Source: CAYXOX01 sp964466745 (GTDB lineage Bacteria; Pseudomonadota; Alphaproteobacteria; Rhodobacterales; Rhodobacteraceae). From it: 31,271 bases of DNA. The stretch is taken from contig CAYXOX010000018.1 in assembly GCA_964466745.1 (NCBI GenBank), positions 1-31,271 on the forward strand, in the 5' to 3' direction. Below the pieces are notes generated by a model. It saw only the letters and a list, made by a program, of their open reading frames with translations. It ran no database searches and had not been told where the DNA came from. A program made the translations under genes and the position numbers. Each line of letters opens with the position of its first letter. Position 1 is the stretch's first letter. Positions 15,191-23,433 of this stretch are shown in pieces.

Positions 15191-15960
15191 CCGCCGCCGT
15201 CGAGCATATCCCGGGCCAGACCTTTCACGGGCGCCGCGGCGAGATCGCCAACGCGTTCCGATATTCGGTGGACTACGTGCTCCTCGACGCCGAGCGGTCC
15301 CCCGAGGCGCCCGGGCTCTTTCGCCGCAACCGCCGCGGCTTAACCTCGCTCTGGGATGCCGATCACGGCGGCCCGCGCGGCCATGGCCGCGGCGCGGCAT
15401 GGGCGCGGGAGGTGCTCGAGGCCAACGGGCTCGATGCGCCCGGCCGGCTTCTGCTTCTCGCGCAGCCGCGGGTGCTGGGCCATGTCTTCAACCCGGTGAG
15501 TTTCTGGCTCTGCCACGACGGCGAGGGAACCCTGCGCGTCGTGATCGCCGAGGTCACCAACACCTTCGGTGACCGGCACTCCTACCTCGTGCACCACGAG
15601 GATCTCGCCCCCATCACCCGGCACGACGAGCTGGCCGCGCGCAAGATCTTCCACGTCTCGCCGTTCCAGCCCATCGAGGGCGGCTACAGCTTCCGCTTCG
15701 ATATCCGGCCCGAAAAGATCGGCATCTGGATCGACTACAGCCGCGGCAACGCCGAGACGGAGGGCGGAGGGCTCATCGCCACGCTCACCGGCCCACGCCG
15801 CCCGCTGACCAACCGCGCGATCCTCGCGGCCGCGCTGCGGCGGCCCTTCGGTTCGCGCCGGGTGCTTGCGCTGATCCACTGGCAGGCGCTCAAGCTCTTC
15901 CTGAAGGGCGCCCGCTACCACCGGCGCCCCGCGCCGCCCGCCGAGGAGGTGAGCCGGTGA
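15187..15960 (+). CDS. DUF1365 family protein (RSP1090-like)
   Basis: A 257-residue DUF1365 protein, a family nearly always next to an FAD amine-oxidase-fold gene and often near cyclopropane-fatty-acid synthase. Recognisable stretches: RRGEIANAFRYSVDYVLLD at the start, LLLLAQPRVLGHVFNPVSFW, VIAEVTNTFGDRHSYLV and KIFHVSPFQPIEGGY. The biochemical reaction is not known; a role in fatty-acid chain modification together with its partner is inferred. In Rhodobacter the pair is reported as needed for a normal singlet-oxygen response. GTG 15187 overlaps the previous stop (GTGA) and its own stop overlaps the next GTG, so the three genes should be made together. Confidence 0.87.
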   Translation: MTAAVEHIPGQTFHGRRGEIANAFRYSVDYVLLDAERSPEAPGLFRRNRRGLTSLWDADHGGPRGHGRGAAWAREVLEANGLDAPGRLLLLAQPRVLGHVFNPVSFWLCHDGEGTLRVVIAEVTNTFGDRHSYLVHHEDLAPITRHDELAARKIFHVSPFQPIEGGYSFRFDIRPEKIGIWIDYSRGNAETEGGGLIATLTGPRRPLTNRAILAAALRRPFGSRRVLALIHWQALKLFLKGARYHRRPAPPAEEVSR

Positions 15961-17192
15961 GCGGCGCCCGCGCGGAACGGCTGCCCGCCTACGCACTCTT
16001 CGCGGCCATGCTGGCCATGGCGGGGCTGCCCATCTACATCCACGCGCCCAAGTTCTACGCCGACGAGTACGGCCTGAGCCTTGCTGCGCTCGGGGCGGTG
16101 CTCTTCGCGCTCAGGCTCTTCGATTTCGTGCAGGATCCTGTGCTCGGCTGGATCTCGGAGGCGGCGCGGGCACGCCGCGCGCTCGCCGTCGGCTTCGCGG
16201 TGGCGGTGCTCGGGTTCTCCATGTTCGGGCTCTTCGCGGTGGAGCCGCCCATCGCGCCGCTGGCGTGGTTCGCGATCACGCTCACCGGCCTCTTTACCGC
16301 GTTCAGCTTTCTCACGATCACCTTCTATGCCCAGGGCGTGCAGAAGGCCGAGAGCCTGCCCGGCCGCGGCCATGTCCGGCTTGCCGCATGGCGCGAGACG
16401 GGGGCGCTTCTCGGCGTGTGCCTCGCGGCGGTGGCCCCCACCGTGTTGATGGGCGTGCCGGCCGGGCCCTTCGCGGTCTTCGCGGTGGGGTTCGTGGCCA
16501 TCGCGCTCCTCGCGGCCGCCTACATGCGCGCCGAGTGGGTGGCGGCGCCCGTCGCCACGAACACCGGGTTCCGCGCCGTGCTCGCCGACGGGATCGCCCG
16601 GAGGCTGCTGCTCATCGCGCTCGTGAACGCCACGCCCGTGGCCGTCACCTCGACGCTCTTTCTCTTCTTCGTGGAGAGCCGGCTTGCGGCGCCGGGCTTC
16701 GAGGGCCCGCTTCTGCTGCTTTTCTTCCTCGCCGCGGCGGTTTCGGCGCCGCTTTGGGGAAGGGCCGCCGAGCGCTTCGGCGCCAAGGAGATGCTGGTGC
16801 TGGGCATGGCGCTTTCCATCGCCGCCTTCGGCTGGGCGGCGACACTGGGCGCGGGCGACACGCTGGCCTTCGCCATCATCTGCATCGCGTCGGGCGCGGC
16901 GCTGGGCGCCGACATGACCCTTCTTTCGGCGATCTTCGCCGGCCGCATGGCCCATGTCGCGCCGGGCGCCGGGCAGGCCTTCGGGCTCTGGTCCTTCGTT
17001 ACCAAGTTCACGCTGGCCTTCGCGGCGGTCACGCTGCTGCCTTTGCTCGGCGCGGTGGGCTTCGTTTCCGGCGCGCCGGACAACTCCGAACAGGCGCTCC
17101 AGATGCTGACCATCCTCTACGCGCTCGTGCCCTGCGCGCTCAAACTCATTGCGGTCGCCCTCCTGGTGGCCACCCCCCTGCAGGAGAGCTGA
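15957..17192 (+). CDS. MFS transporter, GPH (glycoside-pentoside-hexuronide) type
   Basis: A 411-residue inner-membrane protein with about 12 predicted helices. The N-terminus (PAYALFAAMLAMAGLPIYIHAPKFYADEYG) and the DFVQDPVLGWISE loop after helix 2 are typical of GPH-like sodium or proton symporters related to MelB. It lies between DUF1365 and DUF3833 in an RpoE-linked operon, so the cargo may be a lipid or lipid fragment rather than a sugar, but no residue proves this. GTG 15957 overlaps the previous stop by 4 nt. The next start is 3 nt downstream of its stop. Confidence 0.87.
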   Translation: MSGARAERLPAYALFAAMLAMAGLPIYIHAPKFYADEYGLSLAALGAVLFALRLFDFVQDPVLGWISEAARARRALAVGFAVAVLGFSMFGLFAVEPPIAPLAWFAITLTGLFTAFSFLTITFYAQGVQKAESLPGRGHVRLAAWRETGALLGVCLAAVAPTVLMGVPAGPFAVFAVGFVAIALLAAAYMRAEWVAAPVATNTGFRAVLADGIARRLLLIALVNATPVAVTSTLFLFFVESRLAAPGFEGPLLLLFFLAAAVSAPLWGRAAERFGAKEMLVLGMALSIAAFGWAATLGAGDTLAFAIICIASGAALGADMTLLSAIFAGRMAHVAPGAGQAFGLWSFVTKFTLAFAAVTLLPLLGAVGFVSGAPDNSEQALQMLTILYALVPCALKLIAVALLVATPLQES

Positions 17193-17195
17193 CCC

Positions 17196-17774
17196 ATGGA
17201 CGCACTACTCTACATCCTTCTCGGCGTCGCACTGGCGGCCGTCATCGCGGTGCTGCGCACACGGTTCCTGACGTTCCATGCCCAGGCGCCCCGGGACTAC
17301 GCCGGCAAGGGCCCGCAGCTCGACCTGCGCGAGCATCTCAACGGCCCCATCGCTTGCGAGGGTGTCATCTACGGCCCCACCGGGCGGGTCGCCTCGCGGT
17401 TCACCGCCGATTTCGATGCCCGCTGGGAGGGCAACCGCGGCGTGATGAAGGAGCACTTCCGCTACGACAACGGCAACGAGCAGAACCGCGAGTGGCAGCT
17501 TGAACTCGGCAACGACGGATCGGTGAAGGCGCGCGCCGCCGACGTGATCGGCTCCGGCACCGGCCAGCTTTGCGGCCCCGCGCTCCAGCTCAGGTACAGG
17601 ATTCGCCTGCCCGAGAGTTCCGGCGGGCACGTGCTCGACACGACCGACTGGATGTACCTTCTCGAGAACGGGGCGATCGTGAACCGCAGCCAGTTTCGCA
17701 AGTACGGAATCAAGGTGGCCGAGCTGGTGGCCACCATGCGGCCCAAGGACACCGGCCGGGAGAAGGCGGCATGA
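17196..17774 (+). CDS. DUF3833 family protein
   Basis: A 192-residue protein with one N-terminal membrane helix (about 2-21, LLYILLGVALAAVIAVL) and a soluble, probably beta-rich domain containing FTADFDARWEGNRGVMKEHFRYDNG and DTTDWMYLLENGAIVNRSQFRKYGIKV. This matches DUF3833, a family of unknown function that appears in gene clusters with cyclopropane-fatty-acid synthase, DUF1365 and SDR genes. No cysteine lipobox is seen here, although some relatives are lipoproteins. A lipid-binding role, by analogy with lipocalin-like folds, is a guess. The start is ATG 17196; the stop overlaps the SDR start as ATGA. Confidence 0.83.
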   Translation: MDALLYILLGVALAAVIAVLRTRFLTFHAQAPRDYAGKGPQLDLREHLNGPIACEGVIYGPTGRVASRFTADFDARWEGNRGVMKEHFRYDNGNEQNREWQLELGNDGSVKARAADVIGSGTGQLCGPALQLRYRIRLPESSGGHVLDTTDWMYLLENGAIVNRSQFRKYGIKVAELVATMRPKDTGREKAA

Positions 17775-18511
17775 GGGATTGGGCAGGCAAGCGCTACTGG
17801 CTCGTGGGTGCAAGCGAGGGGCTCGGCCGGGCGCTCGCCCACGCCATGAGCCGCGCCGGCGTTTCGCTGGTGCTCTCGGCCCGGAGCCGGGAACGGCTCG
17901 AAGAGCTCGCGGCGGAGCTGCCCGGCAAGGCCGAGGTTCTGCCGATCGATATCGCCGATGATGCCTCCGTGGCCGAGGCCGCCGAGGCGCTGGGCGAGGT
18001 CGATGGCATCGTGCTGATCGCCGCCGTCTACTGGCCCATGAAGGCGGGCGAATGGGATGCCGGGCGCGCCGTCGCCATGGCCGACATCAACTTCACCGGC
18101 ACCTTCCGGGCGCTCGGCGCGGTGATGCCGGGCTTCAACGAGCGCGGCCGCGGGCATGTCGTGATCATCGGCAGCCTTGCGGGGTTCCGCGGCCTTCCCG
18201 GCGCGGTGGGCTACGGCGCCTCGAAGGCCGGGGTGATGTCGCTGGCGGAGACGATGTATTGCGATCTGCGCGGCTCGGGCATCGATGTCCAGGTCGTCAA
18301 TCCCGGCTACATCAAGACCCGCACCACCGATCTGAACGACTTCAGGATGCCCTTCATCATGGAGCCCGAGGCGGCCGCCCGGCGCGTGTTCGACCACATG
18401 AACTCCGGGCGCTTCAAGACGAGCTTTCCCTTTCTCTTCTCGCTGGTGTTCCGCGTCGCGCAATTCCTGCCCGACGCGATCTACTACCGCATATTCTCGA
18501 AAGCCGGCTGA
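17771..18511 (+). CDS. Short-chain dehydrogenase/reductase (SDR)
   Basis: A 246-residue classical SDR. The coenzyme motif is VGASEGLGRALA (12-23) and the SARSR stretch after strand 2 suggests NADP. The catalytic set is N107 (INFTG), S135 (IGSLAG), Y148 and K152 (YGASKAG). The usual NNAG turn is replaced by LIAAV. The C-terminus is longer and hydrophobic (SFPFLFSLVFRVAQFLP), which may hold the enzyme at the membrane. It is the last gene of the five-gene RpoE-linked operon. It probably reduces or oxidises a fatty-acyl or aldehyde compound formed there, but the substrate is unknown. Confidence 0.88.
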   Translation: MRDWAGKRYWLVGASEGLGRALAHAMSRAGVSLVLSARSRERLEELAAELPGKAEVLPIDIADDASVAEAAEALGEVDGIVLIAAVYWPMKAGEWDAGRAVAMADINFTGTFRALGAVMPGFNERGRGHVVIIGSLAGFRGLPGAVGYGASKAGVMSLAETMYCDLRGSGIDVQVVNPGYIKTRTTDLNDFRMPFIMEPEAAARRVFDHMNSGRFKTSFPFLFSLVFRVAQFLPDAIYYRIFSKAG

Positions 18512-18600
18512 GGCGCGCCGCGCGGTACAGCTGCGCCTTGCCCCCGTCCGCCGCCGGAGCGATCCTGCGGGCGATTCCCGTCGATCAGGAGACCGCGCCG

Positions 18601-18933
18601 ATGCTCGACATTTCCAATGCCAAGATTGCCCAGATCATCCTGCTCGCCCACGAGTTCGACAGGGCCGAGCCCGAGTTGCGCGCCCTGCTCGACGGCCTCA
18701 ACGAAGACGAGGCGGCAAGCCTTGTCGCGGTGATGTGGGTGGGCCGCGAGAGCTTCGGCCCCGAGGAGATCGAGGAGGCCAAGCGCACGGCGCTGGAGGA
18801 GGCCACCACCCCCACGGCGGACTACCTGATCGGCACGCCCCATTTCGCGGATCACCTCGAGTCGGGGCTCGAGGCGCTCGGCATCTCGGCGCTGGACGAG
18901 GAAGACGAGATCCTCGGCGGCGGGGGCGACTGA
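18601..18933 (+). CDS. DUF3775 domain protein
   Basis: A 110-residue acidic, helical, cytoplasmic protein. The pattern MWVGRESFGPEEIEEAK, TTPTADYLIGTPHFADHLESGL identifies DUF3775, a family of unknown function common in Alphaproteobacteria. The C-terminus is short and acidic, ending in a glycine run. CAGGAG lies 9 nt before ATG 18601. A 89-nt gap separates it from the SDR gene on the same strand, so it may be read from the same transcript or its own promoter. A hairpin follows its stop. Confidence 0.82.
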   Translation: MLDISNAKIAQIILLAHEFDRAEPELRALLDGLNEDEAASLVAVMWVGRESFGPEEIEEAKRTALEEATTPTADYLIGTPHFADHLESGLEALGISALDEEDEILGGGGD

Positions 18934-18940
18934 AGGCAGC

Positions 18941-18970
18941 GCGCCGGGCCGTTCAACGGCCCCCGGGCGC
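18941..18970 (+). terminator. GC-rich hairpin after the DUF3775 gene
   Basis: GGGCCGTT (18946-18953) pairs perfectly with AACGGCCC (18955-18962), extended by GCGCC (18941-18945) against GGCGC (18966-18970). It begins 8 nt after the stop. There is no T-tract, so termination would need Rho or the structure acts as an mRNA end stabiliser. Confidence 0.5.
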
Positions 18971-19126
18971 AGGGCACGGAAATATGCGGCCGCCGGTCCC
19001 GGCGATTTCGGTCCGGCGGGATGGGCGCTATCGCATATCCGGATGGCCGGCCCTATCTCCGTGGCAGGGCCCCGCCGCAAGGGGCGGCCCGGGAAGACTG
19101 CCGACCGACGAAGGAGTTCGCGCCCG

Positions 19127-19750
19127 ATGCCCACCCGCCGCGCCTGCCTTGCCTGCCTCGCCGGCGCTGCCGCGCTGGTCCTCGCCGCGCCTGCCGTCCG
19201 GGCTGAGCGCCTGCCGCTCGATGTGCTGTCCGGCTATCTCGGGGCTCTCGAAACCGTCGAGGGCGCGTTCACCCAGATCAACCCCGACGGATCGCTGTCC
19301 ACGGGCACGCTCTACATCAAGCGCCCCGGACGCATCCGTTTCGAATACGATCCTCCCATGGAGGCGCTCGTGATCGCCGGCGGCGGGCAGCTCGCGGTGT
19401 TCGATCCCGTCTCGAATCAGGGGGTGGACCGCTACCCGCTTGCCCAGACGCCGCTGAAGATCCTCCTCGATCGCGATGTCGATCTCGCACAAAGCGACAT
19501 GGTCGCGGGTCTTCTCCACGACGGGACCACCACCATCCTCCGGGTGCAGGATCCGGCAAATCCCGATATCGGCGCGCTCGATCTGGTGTTCACCGCCGAT
19601 CCCGTGCGCCTGCGCCAGTGGATCGTGACCGACGCCACCGGCGCGCAGACCACCGTTGTCTTCGGTGACGTGACGGAAGGGGGGCGGGTGCCCGAGCGGC
19701 TCTTCAACATCCGCGCCGAGATGCGCTCGAGGGGACTGGAAGAGAGTTGA
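19127..19750 (+). CDS. lolA: Outer-membrane lipoprotein carrier protein LolA
   Basis: A 207-residue periplasmic chaperone that carries lipoproteins from the LolCDE complex to the outer membrane. The signal peptide spans about residues 1-26 (MPTRRACLACLAGAAAL.., cleavage near VRA-ER). The mature part has the LolA pattern: YLGALETVEGAFTQ, the strand TLYIKRPGRIRFEYDPP, and DLVFTADPVRLRQWIVTD followed by TTVVFGDV. AAGGAG ends about 10 nt before ATG 19127, which decides against the earlier ATG at 19043. It ends 12 nt before the convergent transglycosylase gene. Confidence 0.93.
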   Translation: MPTRRACLACLAGAAALVLAAPAVRAERLPLDVLSGYLGALETVEGAFTQINPDGSLSTGTLYIKRPGRIRFEYDPPMEALVIAGGGQLAVFDPVSNQGVDRYPLAQTPLKILLDRDVDLAQSDMVAGLLHDGTTTILRVQDPANPDIGALDLVFTADPVRLRQWIVTDATGAQTTVVFGDVTEGGRVPERLFNIRAEMRSRGLEES

Positions 19751-19762
19751 GCCCCGCGACCC

Positions 19763-20347
19763 TCAGGCCCGGCGGCAGGCCCTGAGCTGCCGCTCGTAGA
19801 GCACGGAGCGGTCTCCCACCTCCCGGGAAACCCGCAGGAGCCACGACTTGGCGTTGTAGCTGCCCCGCGCGTAGCCCGTGTGCCCCTCGTGGTAGGCGAG
19901 ATACTGCCTCCGGGCGTCGGTGAGCGGAACGCCGTTTCGCTCGACCGTCTTGTTCATGTACCAGCCCATGAAATCGGTGGCGTCGGTGATGCGGTCGCGG
20001 CGCGCGCGGAAGCGCCCCGTATCGCGACGGTATTCGTCCCAGGTGCCGTCGAGCGCCTGCGAATAGCCGAAGGCCGAGCTCTGCCGCCCCATGGGGATCA
20101 CCCCGAGCGCCCAGCGGTAGGGGGTGCGGGCGTTCCCGATGAATTTCGATTCCTGGTAGATCGTGGCCATCTGCACATGCACCGGCACGCCCCAGCGCCG
20201 CTCGGTGGCGCGCATCGCGCGCAGGTAGGCCGGCCGCTCCGAGACGATGGCGCAAGCGTCATCGAGGTTGCGCGGCGCCGAGTTGTAGCGCGTTCCGCAG
20301 GAGGCCAGGACCACCAGCAGCACGATCGCGAGGAGAGGCCTGCTCAT
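19763..20347 (-). CDS. Lytic transglycosylase lipoprotein (SLT domain)
   Basis: A 194-residue lipoprotein. The signal ends in lipobox LASC (Cys about 17), so it is probably anchored to the outer membrane. The lysozyme-like SLT core shows MATIYQESKF with the catalytic glutamate, then AFGYSQALDGTW, the usual substrate-cleft motif, and YLAYHEGHTGY near the C-terminus. Such enzymes cleave peptidoglycan between MurNAc and GlcNAc to 1,6-anhydro ends. It converges on lolA with almost no gap. Its own upstream region (20348-20454) is shared with the end of the AEC transporter gene, so it may have its own promoter there. Confidence 0.88.
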   Translation of the reverse strand: MSRPLLAIVLLVVLASCGTRYNSAPRNLDDACAIVSERPAYLRAMRATERRWGVPVHVQMATIYQESKFIGNARTPYRWALGVIPMGRQSSAFGYSQALDGTWDEYRRDTGRFRARRDRITDATDFMGWYMNKTVERNGVPLTDARRQYLAYHEGHTGYARGSYNAKSWLLRVSREVGDRSVLYERQLRACRRA

Positions 20348-20454
20348 CTGCCCCGAGCTCCGTGTTTCGCACGATTTTTGCCTGTGCCGCTTCGCGGCTT
20401 ATCGTGTCACTCTACCGCAACCGCCCGCCGCGAGACAGGGACGATTTCGTGAGT

Positions 20455-21336
20455 TCACAGGAGCAGCGCCAGCAGGACCGGCAGAAACCCGACCGAGAGC
20501 GCGGTGGAGACCACCACGAGCCCGGCCACCGCGTCGGCATCGGCGCCGAATCGCCGGGCGATGAGGTAGGAGGTCACCGCCACCGGCGTGGCGATCTGCA
20601 GCAGCAGAACCGCCTGAGCGTCCGCCTCCAGCCCGAAGAGCCGCGCGGCGGCCCAGCCGATGGGCAGGCACACCGCCAGCTTGAGCACCGCAAGCCCCAG
20701 CGCCTGCCAGAGTCGCCCGGGCCTGAGCCCCGCGATGGCCACGCCCAGAGTGATCAGCATCAGCGGGATCATCATCTGGCCCAGAAGCTCGATCGCCCGG
20801 GTCAGCACGGGCGGGGTCTGCCACCCCTGCCAGAGAAAGAGGGCGCCGGCCGCCGTGGCCCAGACCACCGGCTCGCGCGCGAGCGTCAGGAGGCTGCCCC
20901 GGCCCGCGACCAGCGCCATGCCGAGCGTGAATCCCAGCACAGACATCGCCGCGAACACGACCACGGCGAAGGCCAGCCCCGTCTCGCCGAAGGCGAAAAG
21001 CGCCAGGGGCAGCCCGAGATTGCCGGTGTTGCCCATCGCCAGGGGCGCGACGTAGGTGCGCCTGTCGAGCCCCGCCACGGCGGCGAGCCCGAGAAAAGCG
21101 AGGCCCGCCAGCGCATAGGCGGCGAACGCGGCCAGTGCGAGATCGCCCAGGGTGCGCGGATCGGCCGGGGAGAGCATCAGCGCCGAGAAGATCAGCGCGG
21201 GCATCGCCAGGGTCATGGCCAGCCGCGTGACGAAGGCCACCGGATAGTCCCACCCGCTCTTCACCCAGGCAAAGCCGATCGCGGCGAGCAGAAAGACCGG
21301 AGCAGTGACCTCGGCCACTGTAAGTACGAGGTTCAC
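20455..21336 (-). CDS. AEC family transporter (auxin efflux carrier-like)
   Basis: A 293-residue inner-membrane protein with about 10 helices in two five-helix halves. Family signs: the first half ends near NTGNLGLPLALFAFG (asparagine and glycine broken helix), and the second contains IPLMLITLGVAIAG and TPVAVTSYLIARRFG. The family moves small organic anions or precursors; the substrate cannot be told from sequence. It is divergent from hspQ with 84 nt between starts, so the two share a promoter region. The start is ATG at 21336; no competing in-frame start is better. Confidence 0.9.
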   Translation of the reverse strand: MNLVLTVAEVTAPVFLLAAIGFAWVKSGWDYPVAFVTRLAMTLAMPALIFSALMLSPADPRTLGDLALAAFAAYALAGLAFLGLAAVAGLDRRTYVAPLAMGNTGNLGLPLALFAFGETGLAFAVVVFAAMSVLGFTLGMALVAGRGSLLTLAREPVVWATAAGALFLWQGWQTPPVLTRAIELLGQMMIPLMLITLGVAIAGLRPGRLWQALGLAVLKLAVCLPIGWAAARLFGLEADAQAVLLLQIATPVAVTSYLIARRFGADADAVAGLVVVSTALSVGFLPVLLALLL

Positions 21337-21420
21337 AGTCTGTTTCCCCGAAATCTCGGCGGGGTCATGGACTCCCGACCGTCGGAGCGTTTAGGGATAG
21401 GCCCCAAGGGTTGCAATGCC

Positions 21421-21747
21421 ATGCTGAAGACGCGCGCCAAATACCATCTCGGGCAGGTCGTTCGCCACCGCGAACACCCCTTCAGGGGCGTGGTGTTCGA
21501 TGTCGACCCCGAGTTCGCCAACAGCGAGGAGTGGTACGACGCGATCCCCGAGGATCGCCGGCCGCGCAAGAACCAGCCGTTCTATCACCTGCTCGCCGAG
21601 AACGACCAGAGCTACTACGTGGCGTATGTTTCGGAGCAGAACCTCGTGGCCGACTACTCGGGCGAGCCGGTAACGCACCCCGACATCCCCGATCTCTTCG
21701 GCCCGTTCGACGACGGCCGCTACCCGCTGCATTTCCAGCTCAACTGA
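21421..21747 (+). CDS. hspQ: HspQ heat-shock / hemimethylated-DNA-binding family protein
   Basis: A 108-residue protein of the YccV/HspQ family. The sequence AKYHLGQVVRHREHPFRGVVFDVDPEF, the SEEWYDAIP and NQPFYHLLAEND segments and AYVSEQNL are strong family matches over the full expected length. HspQ promotes ATP-dependent protein degradation and was first noted as binding hemimethylated DNA. The start is ATG 21421; an ATG at 21416 is in another frame. The long in-frame open region upstream is antisense to the AEC gene and is not coding. It converges on the gamma-glutamyltransferase gene. Confidence 0.93.
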   Translation: MLKTRAKYHLGQVVRHREHPFRGVVFDVDPEFANSEEWYDAIPEDRRPRKNQPFYHLLAENDQSYYVAYVSEQNLVADYSGEPVTHPDIPDLFGPFDDGRYPLHFQLN

Positions 21748-21855
21748 TCCGGCGGCGCCGGGGACGAGCCCGGTGAAACGCGCGGCAGTGCCAGCTTCCA
21801 CGTCGGCCGCGGGCGAGGTGGCACGCGCGAGGGGCGTTTGCCTGCCGGCGCGGGC

Positions 21856-23433
21856 TCAGTAGCCCAGCGCGCAGCCGTCCTTGCGGGGGTCGGAGGCCCC
21901 TTCCAGCACCCCGTCGGCGCGGATGCGGATCGCCTGAGCGCCGCCGATGCCGGTTTCGGGCACTTCGAGCTCGTGGCCGAGATCCGCGAGCGCCTGGCGC
22001 ACCTCCGGCGCGTAGCCGCGTTCGATGCGCAACCTGCCCTCCCAGGGGAAGCAGCGCGGCGCGTCGATGGCGGTTTGCAGGTCCAGTCCGAAATCCACGA
22101 GGTTCGTCACGAAGCGGGCGTGGCCGCAGGCCTGGTAGGGCCCGCCCATAACGCCGAAGGGCACCGCCACGCGCCCCTGCTGCCGCAGGATGCCGGGAAT
22201 GATGGTGTGCAGCGGGCGCTTGCCCGGCCCGGCCTCGTTGGGATGGCCCGCCTCCAGCGTGAAGCCCGCCCCGCGATCGTGGAAGAGGATACCGTAGCGG
22301 TCGCTCGCGATTCCCGATCCGAAGCTCGAGAAGATGGAGTAGATCAGCGAAACCGCCATCCTGTCTGCATCCACGACCGTGAGATACACCGTGTCGCGGT
22401 GCACCTGCTCGGTGAGCGGGGCGACGGGGCCGAGGCAACGCGCGGGGTCGATGAGCGCGGCGAGGCGCGCGGCGGTTTCGGGAGCAAGCATGTGCTCGAG
22501 CCGCGCGGTGTGATCGGGGTCGGCGAGGATGCGGTTGCGCGCGTCGTAGGCCAGCTTCGTGGCCTCGGCCTCTATATGGGCGCGCTCCGCGCCGAAGGGC
22601 GCCAGGGCCGCGAGATCGAACCGGCGCAGGATTTTGAGAAGCAGGATCGCCGTTGCGCCCTGCCCGTTGGGCGGGTGCTCCAGCAGCTCGAAGGGCCCGT
22701 ATTGCCCCGAGACGGGTTCGGCGTAATCGGCCGTGACGGCGGCGAAGTCCTCCTCGGTGTGGGCGCCCCCGGCGGCTCGCAGCGATGCCGCCATGTCGGC
22801 GGCCACCTCGCCCTCGTAGAAGCCGCGTGCGCCTTCGGCGGCGATCCGGCGCAACACCTCGGCCTGTGCCGGCAGGGCGAAGCGCTCGCCTGCGGCCGGG
22901 GGGCGGCCCGAGGGAAGGAAGACGGCGCGCGCGGAGCCCTTGAGCGTGCCGTGCGCGCTCGCGATGTCATGCGCCACGCGCGGAGCGATGGGAACGCCTG
23001 CCTCGGCATGGGCGATGGCCGGTGCGAGCACCTGTGCGAGGGGCAGCCGGCCCCAGTCCCGGGAGAGCCGGCAGAAGCCCGCAACGGCACCGGGCAGCGT
23101 GACCGTGTGGGCGGTGCCCGCAGGGATCGTTCCGTGCCCCTCGGCCCGGAGGGCCGCGGCGTCGAAGCCCGCGGGCGCCCGCCCCGAGCCGTTGAGCGCG
23201 ATCACTCGGTCCTCGCCGGGCGGTGTGAAGAGGGCGAAGCAGTCTCCGCCGATCCCGGTCATCTGCGGCTCGCAGATCCCCAGCAGCAAGGCCGCGCCGA
23301 TGGCGGCGTCCATGGCGTTGCCCCCCGCTTCGAGAAGCGCCACGGCGGTCTGGCTGGCGAGCGGGTGAGAGGTTGCGGCCATGCCGTTGGTCGCGAAGAC
23401 GGCCGAGCGGCCCGGCAAACTGAAATCGCGCAT
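21856..23433 (-). CDS. Gamma-glutamyltransferase family protein (YwrD-like)
   Basis: A 525-residue Ntn-hydrolase. The large-subunit region shows HPLASQTAVALLEAGGNAMDAA and GIGGDCFAL. The autoprocessing site is at RDTVYLTVVD: the threonine of DTVYLT would become the N-terminal nucleophile of the small subunit. Further sites are SGIASD, RPLHTIIPG and GVMGGPYQACGHAR. This pattern fits the YwrD/GGT-like branch rather than classical Ggt (NTTHY). No signal peptide is evident, so cytoplasmic localisation is likely; the substrate may be a gamma-glutamyl peptide, glutathione or an acyl-amide. ATG at 23433 has GGGGAGGGG 5 nt upstream, which decides against the open frame continuing to 23724 through repeat sequence. 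Confidence 0.9.
   Translation of the reverse strand: MRDFSLPGRSAVFATNGMAATSHPLASQTAVALLEAGGNAMDAAIGAALLLGICEPQMTGIGGDCFALFTPPGEDRVIALNGSGRAPAGFDAAALRAEGHGTIPAGTAHTVTLPGAVAGFCRLSRDWGRLPLAQVLAPAIAHAEAGVPIAPRVAHDIASAHGTLKGSARAVFLPSGRPPAAGERFALPAQAEVLRRIAAEGARGFYEGEVAADMAASLRAAGGAHTEEDFAAVTADYAEPVSGQYGPFELLEHPPNGQGATAILLLKILRRFDLAALAPFGAERAHIEAEATKLAYDARNRILADPDHTARLEHMLAPETAARLAALIDPARCLGPVAPLTEQVHRDTVYLTVVDADRMAVSLIYSIFSSFGSGIASDRYGILFHDRGAGFTLEAGHPNEAGPGKRPLHTIIPGILRQQGRVAVPFGVMGGPYQACGHARFVTNLVDFGLDLQTAIDAPRCFPWEGRLRIERGYAPEVRQALADLGHELEVPETGIGGAQAIRIRADGVLEGASDPRKDGCALGY

Noticed and set aside
20362..21420. Long in-frame extension upstream of hspQ
   Set aside because: It lies antisense to the AEC transporter and has low-complexity Arg/Gln/Glu content. 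HspQ is complete from 21421.
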